From RUG11894 sp964344335 (GTDB lineage Bacteria; Bacillota; Clostridia; Peptostreptococcales; Anaerovoracaceae), in contig CAYFMW010000007.1 of assembly GCA_964344335.1 (NCBI GenBank), forward strand, positions 1 through 56,427: DNA of 56,427 nucleotides, in the 5' to 3' direction. Both the position numbers and the translations under genes were made by a program. Positions 33,547 to 41,253 of this stretch are shown here, piece by piece. The number at the start of each line of letters is the position of its first letter. The first letter of the stretch is position 1. The notes beneath the pieces were generated by a model, which was given only the letters and a program-made list of their open reading frames with translations, ran no database searches and was not told where the DNA came from.

Positions 33547-34982
33547 TCTACATACTGTATCTGTTGGCGGGGCTGCTCGCTCTCGCATTGCTGCTACTGC
33601 TTATTGCCGTAATCAAAACTCTCGCAAGCCCCGCGAAGCGCTCCGAATGGGAGCCCGTGCCGGCACCCGAAAGAGAGAAAGTCTACAGCGAAAAACTTTC
33701 GAAGATGGTGCAATGCGAGACCATATCGGAAAGAGGAGTGGAAAACCGCGAAAAATTCTTAAAATTTCATAAGCTTTTAGAGGAACTCTTCCCGCTGGTC
33801 CACGAAAAACTCGAAAAGACAGAGATAGACGGCAACCTGCTCTTCTACTGGAAGGGAAAGAGCGGCGAGCGCCCGCTCGTGCTGATGGGACACCAGGATG
33901 TGGTGCCCGCGGAAGGCGAATGGATTCACGATCCCTTCTCCGGACTCATCGAGGACGGCAAGATCTGGGGCCGCGGAAGCGCGGACACCAAGTGCTCCGT
34001 TATGGCCTTCTTTCAGGCTGCGGAAGAGATGCTCCAAGAGGGCATAGTGCCCGAGCAGGATGTGTATCTATCATCTTCCTGCACCGAGGAGATAGGCGGA
34101 GACGGTGCGCCCAAGCTCGTGGAAGAGCTGAAAAGGCGCGGCGTAAGACCTTACCTTGTCTGCGACGAGGGCGGAGCCATAGTGCAGGAACCCATAGCCG
34201 GAATACCGGGCTACTACGCCATGGTGGGAGTTCTGGAAAAGGGCCAGGGCGACCTGCTTCTGACTGCGAACTCCAGAGGGGGTCACTCCAGCTATCCTCC
34301 GAAGAATTCGCCGATAGCCAGGCTCTCGAAATTCGTCTGCGATATAGAAAAGAAGGACCCGATGCGGAGCGAGTTCGAACCCGAAGTGAGGGCTATGTTC
34401 GAGACTCTGGGTGCCTACGGCCCCTTCGCCTACAGGCTGCTGTTCGGCAATCTCTGGCTCTTCGGGCCCCTGCTTAAAAAACTGCTCCCGACAATTTCGC
34501 CGCAGGCCGGAGCGCTGCTCAAGACCACGATCGCTTTCACCATGCAGAGCGGTTCGGAGGCCTACAATGTTATTCCTCAGACAGCGACACTCGGCATAAA
34601 TCTGCGCTATATACCGCATCAGGGCATGGAGGAAAGCAACGCCGTCATCGAGAGCCTCGCGAAAAAGTACGACCTGCAGATGTCGGTCGAAAGCGGAGAG
34701 GATTACTGCGAGCCGGTGAATATAAAGGGTGGAGCATATAAGATAATCACCGACGCCATCGAGAAGGTCTTCCCCAAGCTGCCGCCCTGCCCCTATGTTA
34801 TGACCGGCGGCACGGATGCCCGCTATTATCAGGAAATCTGCGACGCCTGCATAAGATTCTCGCCGGTAGTCTTCGGCCCCGAGCAGATGAAAGGCATGCA
34901 CGGCCTTAACGAGAATGTCGACAGCGTGAGCCTCCCGGGAGCGGTGGACTTCTATAAGAGCCTCGTCGAATTGAACAACTAG
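33543..34982 (+). CDS. Membrane-anchored M20 family peptidase (CPS1-like)
   Basis: 479-aa zinc hydrolase. The first 28 residues form a transmembrane anchor without a lipobox. The metal motif VLMGHQDVVPAEGEW near 112 (H, D), GRGSADTK with the bridging aspartate near 145, SSSCTEEIGGDGAPK near 177 with the general base and a metal glutamate, and the C-terminal MKGMHGLNENVD with the last histidine complete the M20 set. The layout resembles yeast CPS1 and mammalian PM20D1, which act on Gly-Leu-type dipeptides or N-acyl amino acids. It overlaps the preceding membrane protein by 4 bp, so hydrolysis and transport are linked. Substrate unproven. Confidence 0.88.
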   Translation: MIYILYLLAGLLALALLLLLIAVIKTLASPAKRSEWEPVPAPEREKVYSEKLSKMVQCETISERGVENREKFLKFHKLLEELFPLVHEKLEKTEIDGNLLFYWKGKSGERPLVLMGHQDVVPAEGEWIHDPFSGLIEDGKIWGRGSADTKCSVMAFFQAAEEMLQEGIVPEQDVYLSSSCTEEIGGDGAPKLVEELKRRGVRPYLVCDEGGAIVQEPIAGIPGYYAMVGVLEKGQGDLLLTANSRGGHSSYPPKNSPIARLSKFVCDIEKKDPMRSEFEPEVRAMFETLGAYGPFAYRLLFGNLWLFGPLLKKLLPTISPQAGALLKTTIAFTMQSGSEAYNVIPQTATLGINLRYIPHQGMEESNAVIESLAKKYDLQMSVESGEDYCEPVNIKGGAYKIITDAIEKVFPKLPPCPYVMTGGTDARYYQEICDACIRFSPVVFGPEQMKGMHGLNENVDSVSLPGAVDFYKSLVELNN

Positions 34983-35071
34983 GCGCAGCGGGCAAGGGAA
35001 ACTTCCCTAAGCTTCCACTTTTCTGCCGGCTCTATGCTTAACGCAAGCTGCGACGCCGAGGAGGAAACATT

Positions 35072-35698
35072 ATGAAAAAACGATGCGTAGTTGTCGGCGG
35101 CGCGAAAATTTCCCGCCCCGAGCGCATAACAAAACTTTTCAGGGAGGGCGACTTCTTTATATACTGCGACAGCGGTCTGCTGAACGAAGCCGCCCTCGGG
35201 CGAGCGCCGAATCTGATTGTCGGCGACTTCGACTCGCACGAAAAGCCCGATACCGACATCGAGACTATAGTGCTCCCGAGGGAAAAGGACGACACGGACA
35301 CGCTCTTTGCGGTCAAGGAGGCCATAAGGCGGGGATTTGAAGAATTTCTGTTGGTCGGCGTAACCGGGCAGCGGGTGGATCACAGCCTCGGCAATATCTA
35401 TATTTTGTTAAAACTCGACAGCCTCGGCCTCAAGGGAAAGATAGCCGACGATATGTCCATCATCGAAGTCGTTTCGCAAAAGCCGGCCGAAGTCGAAGAT
35501 GACTGGCCATTCTTCTCGCTGATTAATATAGACGGAAGTCCCCGGGACATAAGCATCGAGGGCGCGAAGTACGAGCTTTCGCATGCGGAAATAGACTGTG
35601 AATATCAATATGCGATCAGCAACGAGCCCCTCAAAGGAAAGAGCGCGCGCATAAAAGTCGGAGAGGGGAGGCTGCTTCTCGTAAAGTCGTATGAGTAG
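35072..35698 (+). CDS. thiN: Thiamine pyrophosphokinase
   Basis: 208-aa kinase forming thiamine pyrophosphate from thiamine and ATP. VVGGAK near residue 8, VGDFDSH near 49, KDDTDT near 72 and the GQRVDHSLGN motif near 98, plus the C-terminal thiamine-binding domain, identify it. It follows the M20 operon by about 90 bp on the same strand with a GAGGAGG ribosome binding site, so read-through from that operon is possible. Confidence 0.9.
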   Translation: MKKRCVVVGGAKISRPERITKLFREGDFFIYCDSGLLNEAALGRAPNLIVGDFDSHEKPDTDIETIVLPREKDDTDTLFAVKEAIRRGFEEFLLVGVTGQRVDHSLGNIYILLKLDSLGLKGKIADDMSIIEVVSQKPAEVEDDWPFFSLINIDGSPRDISIEGAKYELSHAEIDCEYQYAISNEPLKGKSARIKVGEGRLLLVKSYE

Positions 35699-35724
35699 GC
35701 AATTGTTTGCGGAATCGACAGACC

Positions 35725-35812
35725 TTGACAGAAATTATCCTTTTTGTTTCCATCATCTTACAAGTGAGTGGGTAGTCCATAATTGGCACTACCCCGATTT
35801 TATTTTCGGGTT
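35725..35812 (+). promoter_or_regulatory. Leader before the cstA relic, two exclusive hairpins
   Basis: A TTGACA (35725-35730) may be a -35 with a poor -10. Downstream GGGTAGT (35770-35776) pairs with ACTACCC (35788-35794), but the last bases of that arm also pair as CCCGA (35793-35797) with TCGGG (35806-35810). The two stems exclude each other, as in an attenuator. Confidence 0.35.
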
Positions 35813-35860
35813 GCATCGCATAAGGTTTTTTAATTTCCCTAAGGAAAGGAGGTTGTCGTT

Positions 35861-36303
35861 ATGACACTGTTTCTGGTAGGTATCGCAATACTTATTGTCG
35901 GTGGATTGGCTTACGGCGCATACTGCGAAAAGGTCTTCGGACCGGACGACAGGCAGACTCCTGCAGTCGCAATGGCGGACGGCGTAGACTATGTAAAGAT
36001 GCCGCGATGGAAGAACATGCTGATACAGCTGCTCAATATCGCCGGTACGGGTCCCGTACTCGGGCCTATTCAAGGCATATTGTTCGGCCCCATCGCCTTC
36101 CTCACCATTCCCATCGGACACGAGAAGGAAGGAAAAGCAACTTTCTACTACATGATGCTCGTCGAGGGCTTCATCGCTATGTGCTGGGCATGCAGCAGCC
36201 GGGCGGACCTGAGGTATACACGGCAAGCTACATCGTAGGTTTAGTCTGTGCAGTCCTGTTCTATGTATCGCTCATGAAGATTGCGGACAAATGTAGCTTG
36301 CAT
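35861..36303 (+). pseudogene. Remnant of a CstA-type carbon-starvation peptide transporter
   Basis: The first 86 codons match the start of CstA/BtsT transporters (TPAVAMADGVDYV, NIAGTGPVLGPIQG, FGPIAFLTIPIG). The frame then jumps directly to a segment like the late part of CstA (GKATFYYMMLVEGFIAMCWA), so a large internal part (possibly 150-250 residues) is deleted, and the frame stops at 36238. In another frame YIVGLVCAVLFYVSLMKIADK continues to 36303 and looks like a last membrane helix, perhaps of a transporter. A full CstA has 500 or more residues with many membrane helices. It has a fine AAAGGAGG site, so it decayed recently. Confidence 0.8.
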
Positions 36304-36418
36304 TAGGCAGGGCTTGGCGGTCTCGGTACTTAGCGATTGGCAAGCCGTAGGCGCAGACAGAGCTTAGTACCGTTAGGGAACCGCCACGGAGCGGGAGCGT
36401 CCTGCCGTTGCAAGCTAC
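36293..36418 (+). ncRNA. 126-nt nested hairpin element (RNA or MITE-like)
   Basis: Four perfect helices are nested: GTAGCTTGCA/TGCAAGCTAC (10 bp, ends 36293 and 36418), GGCAGG/CCTGCC (6 bp), TGGCGGT/ACCGCCA (7 bp) and CGGTACT/AGTACCG (7 bp), with short internal loops and an apical part of about 35 nt. This is far beyond chance and reads either as a structured RNA or as a small inverted-repeat element inserted at the end of the cstA relic. It faintly recalls non-coding ends of IS200/IS605-type elements, but I cannot confirm this. No transposase gene is nearby. Confidence 0.5.
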
Positions 36419-36457
36419 TTCCGAAGCAATAAGACTAAAGCATATTTCCAAAAGTGA

Positions 36458-36486
36458 TTGACAAAGGAATTTTATAATGCAATAAT
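36458..36486 (+). promoter_or_regulatory. Promoter of the T-box trp operon
   Basis: TTGACA (36458-36463), a 17-bp spacer and AATAAT (36481-36486) precede the T-box by about 20 bp. A TATAAT inside the spacer is too close to the -35 to serve as its -10. Confidence 0.6.
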
Positions 36487-36504
36487 CATCGTAATTGAAT
36501 TAAG

Positions 36505-36777
36505 ACAAACCTGTGAGGAAGAGTAGTAGCATGCCAAGCGATACCCAAAGCGAGCTTCGGGCGGTGAGAGCGAAGCGGCCAGCCGCATGTGAATGGACTT
36601 CCGAGGGCGGAACGAAAAGCGAAAGCCTAGTAGAAACCGACGGGATCCCACCTGTTACAAATCGGGGCATCTGTGATGGCAGATGTAAGTGAGAGGCATA
36701 GCGATATGCAACTCGGGTGGCAACGCAGAAGCAAGCGCTTTTGTCCCGGGAAACCTGGATAAAGGCGCATTTTATTT
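36505..36777 (+). promoter_or_regulatory. T-box leader, tryptophan-specific
   Basis: Stem I is recognisable from GAGGAAGAGTAGTA, the AGCGAGC and GGCGGTGAGAGCGAAG loops, and the specifier region GAATGGACTTC. The specifier codon is TGG (36594-36596), tryptophan. The T-box bulge AACTCGGGTGGCAACGC carries TGGC (36718-36721), whose last base pairs with a G discriminator, which bacterial tRNA-Trp has. A terminator (GCGCTTTTGTCCCGGG, AAA, CCTGGATAAAGGCGC, 36735-36768) follows with a T-rich tail. Uncharged tRNA-Trp should allow read-through into the importer genes. Confidence 0.93.
36735..36777 (+). terminator. T-box terminator
   Basis: Stem 36735-36768 of about 16 bp with G-U pairs and an AAA loop, then ATTTTATTT. 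Its 5' part (CCCG) overlaps the antiterminator partner of CGGG in the T-box. Confidence 0.85.
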
Positions 36778-36817
36778 CCCGCACTACCATCGTTATCTTA
36801 AAAATGGAGAGAAAGAA

Positions 36818-37801
36818 ATGAAGAAAGTTATTGCCGTATTATTGACAGTGCTGCTCGCGACGAGCCTAGCCGCATGCGGAAAAGACAACAGCGCAAGCGA
36901 GAATCCCAAGATAGGTATATTGCAATTCGCGCCTCACGCTTCGCTGGACAACTGCAGCGAGGGAGCCATCGAGGGTCTAAAGGAAGCCGGATACGAGGAC
37001 GGGAAAAATTGCTCCATAGAACTCGTCAACGCAATGGGCGAAGCGGAGACGAATAATCTGGCGGCCCAGAGCTTCGTCAGCAAGAAGTTCGACATCATAA
37101 TCGCAGTGGCAACGCCGTCCGCGAGCGCGGCATATGCGGCGGCCAAGGACGCAAAGATACCGGTTATATTCAGCGCCGTCTCCAGCCCCGTGGACGCAGG
37201 TCTGGTCAACGATATGGATAATCCCGGAACCGGCTGCAGCGGAACGAGCGACGCGCTTCCCTACGATGCGCAGCTTGCGCTCATCAGAGCATTCCAGCCG
37301 GAAGCAAAGACCATAGGCATACTCTACACGACTTCGGAACCCAACTCCGCCGCCCAGCTCGCCGAATACGAAAAGCGCGCGGCCGCCGTGGGCTTTGAAA
37401 TAAAGGCTCAGGGCATAACGGATGCCTCGGAGGTCTCCGCAGGTATAACATCCCTTGCCGCCTCCGGCATAGACTGCCTCTGCAATCTGACGGACAACAA
37501 TGTAGTAAACAATTTCTCGGTCGTTCTGGCCGTGACCGACAAGGCCGGCATTCCCTGCTACGGCTCGGAAGAAGAGCAGGTTCTGCGGTACGGCTGCGTC
37601 GCTGCGGAAGGTCTTGATTACTTTGAACTGGGGAAAAAGACAGGAAAGATGGCCGCCGATGTCCTTAAGGGTGCGGACATCAAGAAGATGCCCGTTCAGA
37701 TAATCTCGGAATCCAAGCCTTTCTATTCCTCCAGCAACATGGAGAAATTCGGCCTGAGCCTGCCGGCGAGCTACGAAAACGCCACAGATCTGAGCAAGTG
37801 A
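36818..37801 (+). CDS. trpX: Tryptophan ABC transporter substrate-binding lipoprotein
   Basis: 327-aa binding protein of the ABC_sub_bind (YckA/TrpX-like) family. The start ATG 36818 gives a lipoprotein signal (MKKVIAVLL, then SLAAC, lipid on C20); the open frame reaching into the T-box is not used. The fold shows the typical FAPHASLDNCSEGAIEGL near residue 36 and GILYTTSEPNS near 160. Members behind T-boxes with a Trp specifier bind tryptophan; ligand assignment rests on the leader and permease, not on residues. Followed in operon by permease and ATPase. Confidence 0.88.
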   Translation: MKKVIAVLLTVLLATSLAACGKDNSASENPKIGILQFAPHASLDNCSEGAIEGLKEAGYEDGKNCSIELVNAMGEAETNNLAAQSFVSKKFDIIIAVATPSASAAYAAAKDAKIPVIFSAVSSPVDAGLVNDMDNPGTGCSGTSDALPYDAQLALIRAFQPEAKTIGILYTTSEPNSAAQLAEYEKRAAAVGFEIKAQGITDASEVSAGITSLAASGIDCLCNLTDNNVVNNFSVVLAVTDKAGIPCYGSEEEQVLRYGCVAAEGLDYFELGKKTGKMAADVLKGADIKKMPVQIISESKPFYSSSNMEKFGLSLPASYENATDLSK

Positions 37802-37811
37802 GGAGAGTCGG

Positions 37812-38705
37812 ATGGGAGTCTTTTTAAGCCTGGCCGAAAATGTACTGCGCGAGGGCCTTATCTACGGGATTATGGCCATGGGAGTCTATATAACCTATAA
37901 GATATTGAACTTCCCAGATCTCTCCGTGGACGGCACCTTCCCTCTGGGAGCCTGCGTCGCGGCATGGGCAATCTCTTCGGGGATGAACCCCTTCCTGGCC
38001 TGCCTCCTGGCCATAGCGGCGGGAGCCATAGCGGGCTGCGCAACGGGATTGCTGCATGTTAAGCTGAAGATAAGCGACCTGCTCTCGGGGATACTCGTCA
38101 TGACGGCCATGTGGTCTGTAAACCTTATAATAACGGGCGGCAGCGCCATCAAGCAGTTCTTCAATATGCCGACAATCTTCAACTCCTTCCCGGAAGGAAT
38201 TGCGAGCGCGGCATCCTCGACAGCTCTCAGACTCGCAGTGATATTCGCGATAACTCTGGGGGTCAAGCTGATACTCGACTGGTATCTGTCGACGAAGAAC
38301 GGCCTGCTGCTCCGGGCCTGCGGAGACAACAGCAGCTATGTTACGAGCCTCGGCATAGACCCGGGCGTAATGAAGATTGCGGGGCTCGCAATAGGAAATG
38401 CCTGCACATCTCTTTCGGGCTGCGTGCTCGCTCAGATGAACGAGAACGCGGATATAAACTCGGGAAAGGGCATGGTCGTTATGGCTCTGGCCTCAGTAAT
38501 AATAGGCAGTGCGCTGTTTAAGAGGCTGAGCTTCATTAAATTCACCACGATGGCGGTGCTCGGAGCGATAATCTACAAGGCCTGCCTGATGATAGCCCTG
38601 CAGCTGGGACTTCCCAACAGCTACCTGAAACTGCTGATGGCCGCCCTGCTGACTGTCGCAATAGTATCGGAAAAGATAGGAAAGAGAGGCGTGGAAAATG
38701 ACTGA
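37812..38705 (+). CDS. trpY: Tryptophan ABC transporter permease
   Basis: 297-aa integral membrane permease of the branched-chain (LivH/BPD_transp_2) type with about nine hydrophobic segments. Typical pieces are the N-terminal LREGLIYGIMAMGVYITYK near 12, DLSVDGTFPLGA near 36 and the NPGVM/GLAIGNACTSLSG region near 190. It sits 10 bp after trpX and overlaps trpZ by 8 bp, so translation is coupled. In the TrpXYZ system it moves tryptophan inward. Confidence 0.88.
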   Translation: MGVFLSLAENVLREGLIYGIMAMGVYITYKILNFPDLSVDGTFPLGACVAAWAISSGMNPFLACLLAIAAGAIAGCATGLLHVKLKISDLLSGILVMTAMWSVNLIITGGSAIKQFFNMPTIFNSFPEGIASAASSTALRLAVIFAITLGVKLILDWYLSTKNGLLLRACGDNSSYVTSLGIDPGVMKIAGLAIGNACTSLSGCVLAQMNENADINSGKGMVVMALASVIIGSALFKRLSFIKFTTMAVLGAIIYKACLMIALQLGLPNSYLKLLMAALLTVAIVSEKIGKRGVEND

Positions 38706-39483
38706 TGCCCTCATAGAATTAAGGAATATAGATCTTACATACAACCCCGGCACGGTGAACGAATCCTGCCTCTTTACAGGCTTCAATTTCAAGGCGGAAA
38801 AGGGAGAATTCGTCTCCATAGTCGGCTCAAACGGCTCCGGCAAGACCAGCATGCTGAATTTGATATGCGGCGGCCTTGCGGCTCAGAGCGGCAAGATACT
38901 GCTCGAAGGAAAGGACATCAGCAAGGTTCCCGAATTTAAAAGGGCCAAGCGCATAGGCAGAGTCTTCCAAAATCCCGCGCTCGGAACTTCCCCAGAGCTG
39001 AGCATAATGGAGAATCTCTCCCTTGCCGACAACAAGGGCAAGCGCTACGGGCTCGGCCGCGGCGTCGAAAGCTCCTCGCGAGAGAGGATGCGCGAGATGG
39101 TTTCCACCCTGCACATGGGCCTCGAGGACAAGATGGATTTGAAGGCGGGTTCACTCTCCGGCGGGCAGAGGCAGGCATTGGCGCTTCTTATCGCTACCAT
39201 GACCCCCCTCGACCTCTTAATCCTCGATGAACACACCGCATCGCTGGACCCGAATTCCTCCGAGACCGTTATGGAGCTCACGGATAAATTGGTCGCAGAG
39301 AAGGGGCTCACCGCGATAATGGTGACCCACAACCTGCGCTACGCCGTGGAATACGGAAGCCGCATAATGATGATGCACGAAGGCGAGGCCGTGCTGGATA
39401 TGGCCGGAGCGGAAAAGGAGGCCTGCCGGGTGGAGGACCTCCTGGAGATATTCAACGAGATGTCGATCGAATGCGGGAACTGA
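38698..39483 (+). CDS. trpZ: Tryptophan ABC transporter ATP-binding protein
   Basis: 261-aa ATPase with Walker A VGSNGSGKTSML near residue 42, Q-loop FQNPALG near 92, signature LSGGQRQALALL near 155, Walker B LLILDEHTA near 180 and H-loop THNLR near 217. It energises TrpY. No terminator follows; the last 32 bp overlap the end of the convergent MocR-type gene, which is truncated there. Confidence 0.9.
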   Translation: MTDALIELRNIDLTYNPGTVNESCLFTGFNFKAEKGEFVSIVGSNGSGKTSMLNLICGGLAAQSGKILLEGKDISKVPEFKRAKRIGRVFQNPALGTSPELSIMENLSLADNKGKRYGLGRGVESSSRERMREMVSTLHMGLEDKMDLKAGSLSGGQRQALALLIATMTPLDLLILDEHTASLDPNSSETVMELTDKLVAEKGLTAIMVTHNLRYAVEYGSRIMMMHEGEAVLDMAGAEKEACRVEDLLEIFNEMSIECGN

Positions 39484-40537
39484 GGCCGCGCCTCTTCCTC
39501 CTCACCCTGTTTATATGCCGCTCGAAGTCGCCGTTGTTTATAAGTTCGGCAAGGATATACTGATCGAAAGTCGGCACAGTGCAGGTGTAGAAGCCGATGC
39601 GCTCATCGAAGAGGCTGTGCAGGTCCTCGGGGAATATCATATATGCCGTGCGAAGGGAAGCGGAAATCGAGTTGGAGAAGGTGTTCACATAGATTACACG
39701 GGAGTTTTCATCCATCGAGAATAATGTATCTTCCGGCTTCTTGGCCGGCGTAAACTCGGATTCAAAATCGTCCTCGATTATGTAGGCATCCCTCTCGTTT
39801 GCCCAGCGCAGATATTCCGCCTTCTTGGCCGGCGAAGCCGTTACTCCGCTCGGGAAGCTCCTGTAGGGAGTTATATGCAGCACCTGGGCTTCCGAATGCC
39901 ACAGATCCCAACTGTTTATTCCGTCGGGCCCCAGAGGAAGCATTTCGCACTTAACTCGGCTCGCACCGTAAACCTGGGAAATTTTCTCGTAGGAAGGATT
40001 TTCAATGCCATATACCTTATCCCTTCCCAAAACCTGAACTATCAAACCGTAGAGATATTCCGCTCCGGAACCTATCAAGATATGGGTCGGCGAAACATAC
40101 ATATGACGGCTTCTGGCCAGATACAGGGATATGGCATTTCTGAGTATCATGCAGCCGTAATTAGGAGCCAACCTCAGCAACTCATCGCCATATGTGGCAA
40201 GAACCCGCCTGGCCGTCCTCGCATAGACGCCGAAGGGGAACTCCGACTTATAGTCGCTCTTTCCATGCCTGTATCTCTCAGGCTCCTGCGGCCCCCCCAC
40301 CGGGAAAGAACTGCTTTCTTCGTACACAACATAGTAGCCGCTGCGTTCCCGGGCCACAATGTAGCCTTCATCGGCGAGCAGCCCGTAAGCATGCTCGACG
40401 GTTATTACGCTAACACCCTCGGCCTCGGCCATGCTGCGCTTGGAAGGCAACTTACTTCCCTTGGGATAAAGTCCGCCGGTGATATCCTCCCGCAGCCGGC
40501 GGTATATTTTTAAATATAAATTTTCTTTGCGTCCCAT
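39452..40537 (-). CDS. MocR/GntR-type regulator, truncated and without PLP lysine
   Basis: 361-aa member of the MocR family: N-terminal GntR-type winged helix (residues 1-70, KLPSKRSMAEAEGVSVITVE) fused to a type I aminotransferase-like domain. In active relatives a lysine follows TFS in a motif like NTFSKS; here it reads NTFSNS with N289, so the PLP Schiff-base lysine is gone. The TPSH-type motif reads TPYR. The protein also stops near HINRVRRKRR, where another roughly 100 residues are expected, and its last 32 bp overlap trpZ. The aspartate in IIEDDF (D256/257) remains. It may still bind DNA, but not as a normal PLP sensor. Confidence 0.85.
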   Translation of the reverse strand: MGRKENLYLKIYRRLREDITGGLYPKGSKLPSKRSMAEAEGVSVITVEHAYGLLADEGYIVARERSGYYVVYEESSSFPVGGPQEPERYRHGKSDYKSEFPFGVYARTARRVLATYGDELLRLAPNYGCMILRNAISLYLARSRHMYVSPTHILIGSGAEYLYGLIVQVLGRDKVYGIENPSYEKISQVYGASRVKCEMLPLGPDGINSWDLWHSEAQVLHITPYRSFPSGVTASPAKKAEYLRWANERDAYIIEDDFESEFTPAKKPEDTLFSMDENSRVIYVNTFSNSISASLRTAYMIFPEDLHSLFDERIGFYTCTVPTFDQYILAELINNGDFERHINRVRRKRRGLSSRIRSTSR

Positions 40538-40559
40538 GAACTATTCCCTTCTCGAAAAA

Positions 40560-40603
40560 CTGGTTATATTATTATATATTTTGATGTAAGTTTATAATAC
40601 CAG
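40560..40603. promoter_or_regulatory. Inverted repeat upstream of the MocR gene
   Basis: CTGGTTATA (40560-40568) and ATAATACCAG (40594-40603) flank an AT-rich centre just before the MocR-type start. This is a plausible autoregulatory operator over the minus-strand promoter; the exact promoter is unclear. Confidence 0.4.
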
Positions 40604-40660
40604 ATAAATGATACCAACGCACATCCGTATACTCAAATCGGAAGTGATAGTACATGCGGC

Positions 40661-40703
40661 AAAAAATATTGAGGGAGCTCCCCCTGAGAGCTCCCCCAAT
40701 ATT
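40661..40703 (-). terminator. Terminator of the ferredoxin/rubrerythrin operon
   Basis: AATATTG-x-GGGAGCTC pairs with GAGCTCCC-x-CAATATT around a CCCCTGA loop; on the minus strand a TTTTTT run follows. It lies about 55 bp after the ferredoxin stop. Confidence 0.85.
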
Positions 40704-40758
40704 AATTACCTTATCTATTCTATTTATCCCAAACCCCTTTAAGTTTTAAGGAGATTAT

Positions 40759-41253
40759 CTACTCGTTGAATTTAATCTTCTCCAGCAGCTTCTTTGCTGC
40801 CGCCGCAGGCATTTCCCCCTCGGTGGACATCTGCATTATCTCTTTCAAAAGCTCCCTTGAATTTGCGCTCTGCGGAAGCATATAACCGGCTTCCCTCATC
40901 AGATCTTCAGCCACGAGCCTGCTCGACTTTGCGATTGCATTCATCAGGCGATAGAGGCCGTCCGCACCCGCGCCCTGAGCAAGCTGAAGCGCCTGCTTCT
41001 CTTCGTCCGCCTTCCTCTGCGCCATTCCGCCGAGGGCGGCTTTTACGGTATCCGTCTTAGGCTGCTGAGGGGGCAGCTTCTCGGGAAGCATGCTTATAGC
41101 CTTGCTCGGGCAGCTCTCCGCACAGACCCCGCATCCTATACACTTATCCAAATCTATTATGCTGTTCTCCGTATCCGTGGCTCCAGTCGGGCAGACATAG
41201 AGGCAGAGGCAGTCCTTGGTGCAGAGCAGCAGATTTCTGTAGGCCTTCTTCAT
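40759..41253 (-). CDS. 4Fe-4S dicluster ferredoxin-like protein
   Basis: 164-aa iron-sulfur protein. Two cluster motifs lie in the first 50 residues: C11, C15, C17, C21-P with unusual CxxxCxCxxxC spacing, and the regular C38, C41, C44, C48-P. A helical tail of about 110 residues without cysteines follows. ATG 41253 behind GGGAGGGAG is preferred over the upstream frame to 41367, and it overlaps the stop of the rubrerythrin-like gene by 4 bp. It should carry electrons to or from the rubredoxin/rubrerythrin pair. Similar ferredoxins stand next to rubrerythrins in clostridia. Confidence 0.85.
   Translation of the reverse strand: MKKAYRNLLLCTKDCLCLYVCPTGATDTENSIIDLDKCIGCGVCAESCPSKAISMLPEKLPPQQPKTDTVKAALGGMAQRKADEEKQALQLAQGAGADGLYRLMNAIAKSSRLVAEDLMREAGYMLPQSANSRELLKEIMQMSTEGEMPAAAAKKLLEKIKFNE

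Noticed and set aside
35770..35815. Sigma-54 promoter (TGGCAC at about 35784) before the cstA relic
   Set aside because: The GC pair of the -12 element is missing at the required spacing.
36430..36800. Group II intron or transposase remnant in the region before trpX
   Set aside because: All conserved motifs are explained by a T-box leader with a tryptophan specifier and terminator.
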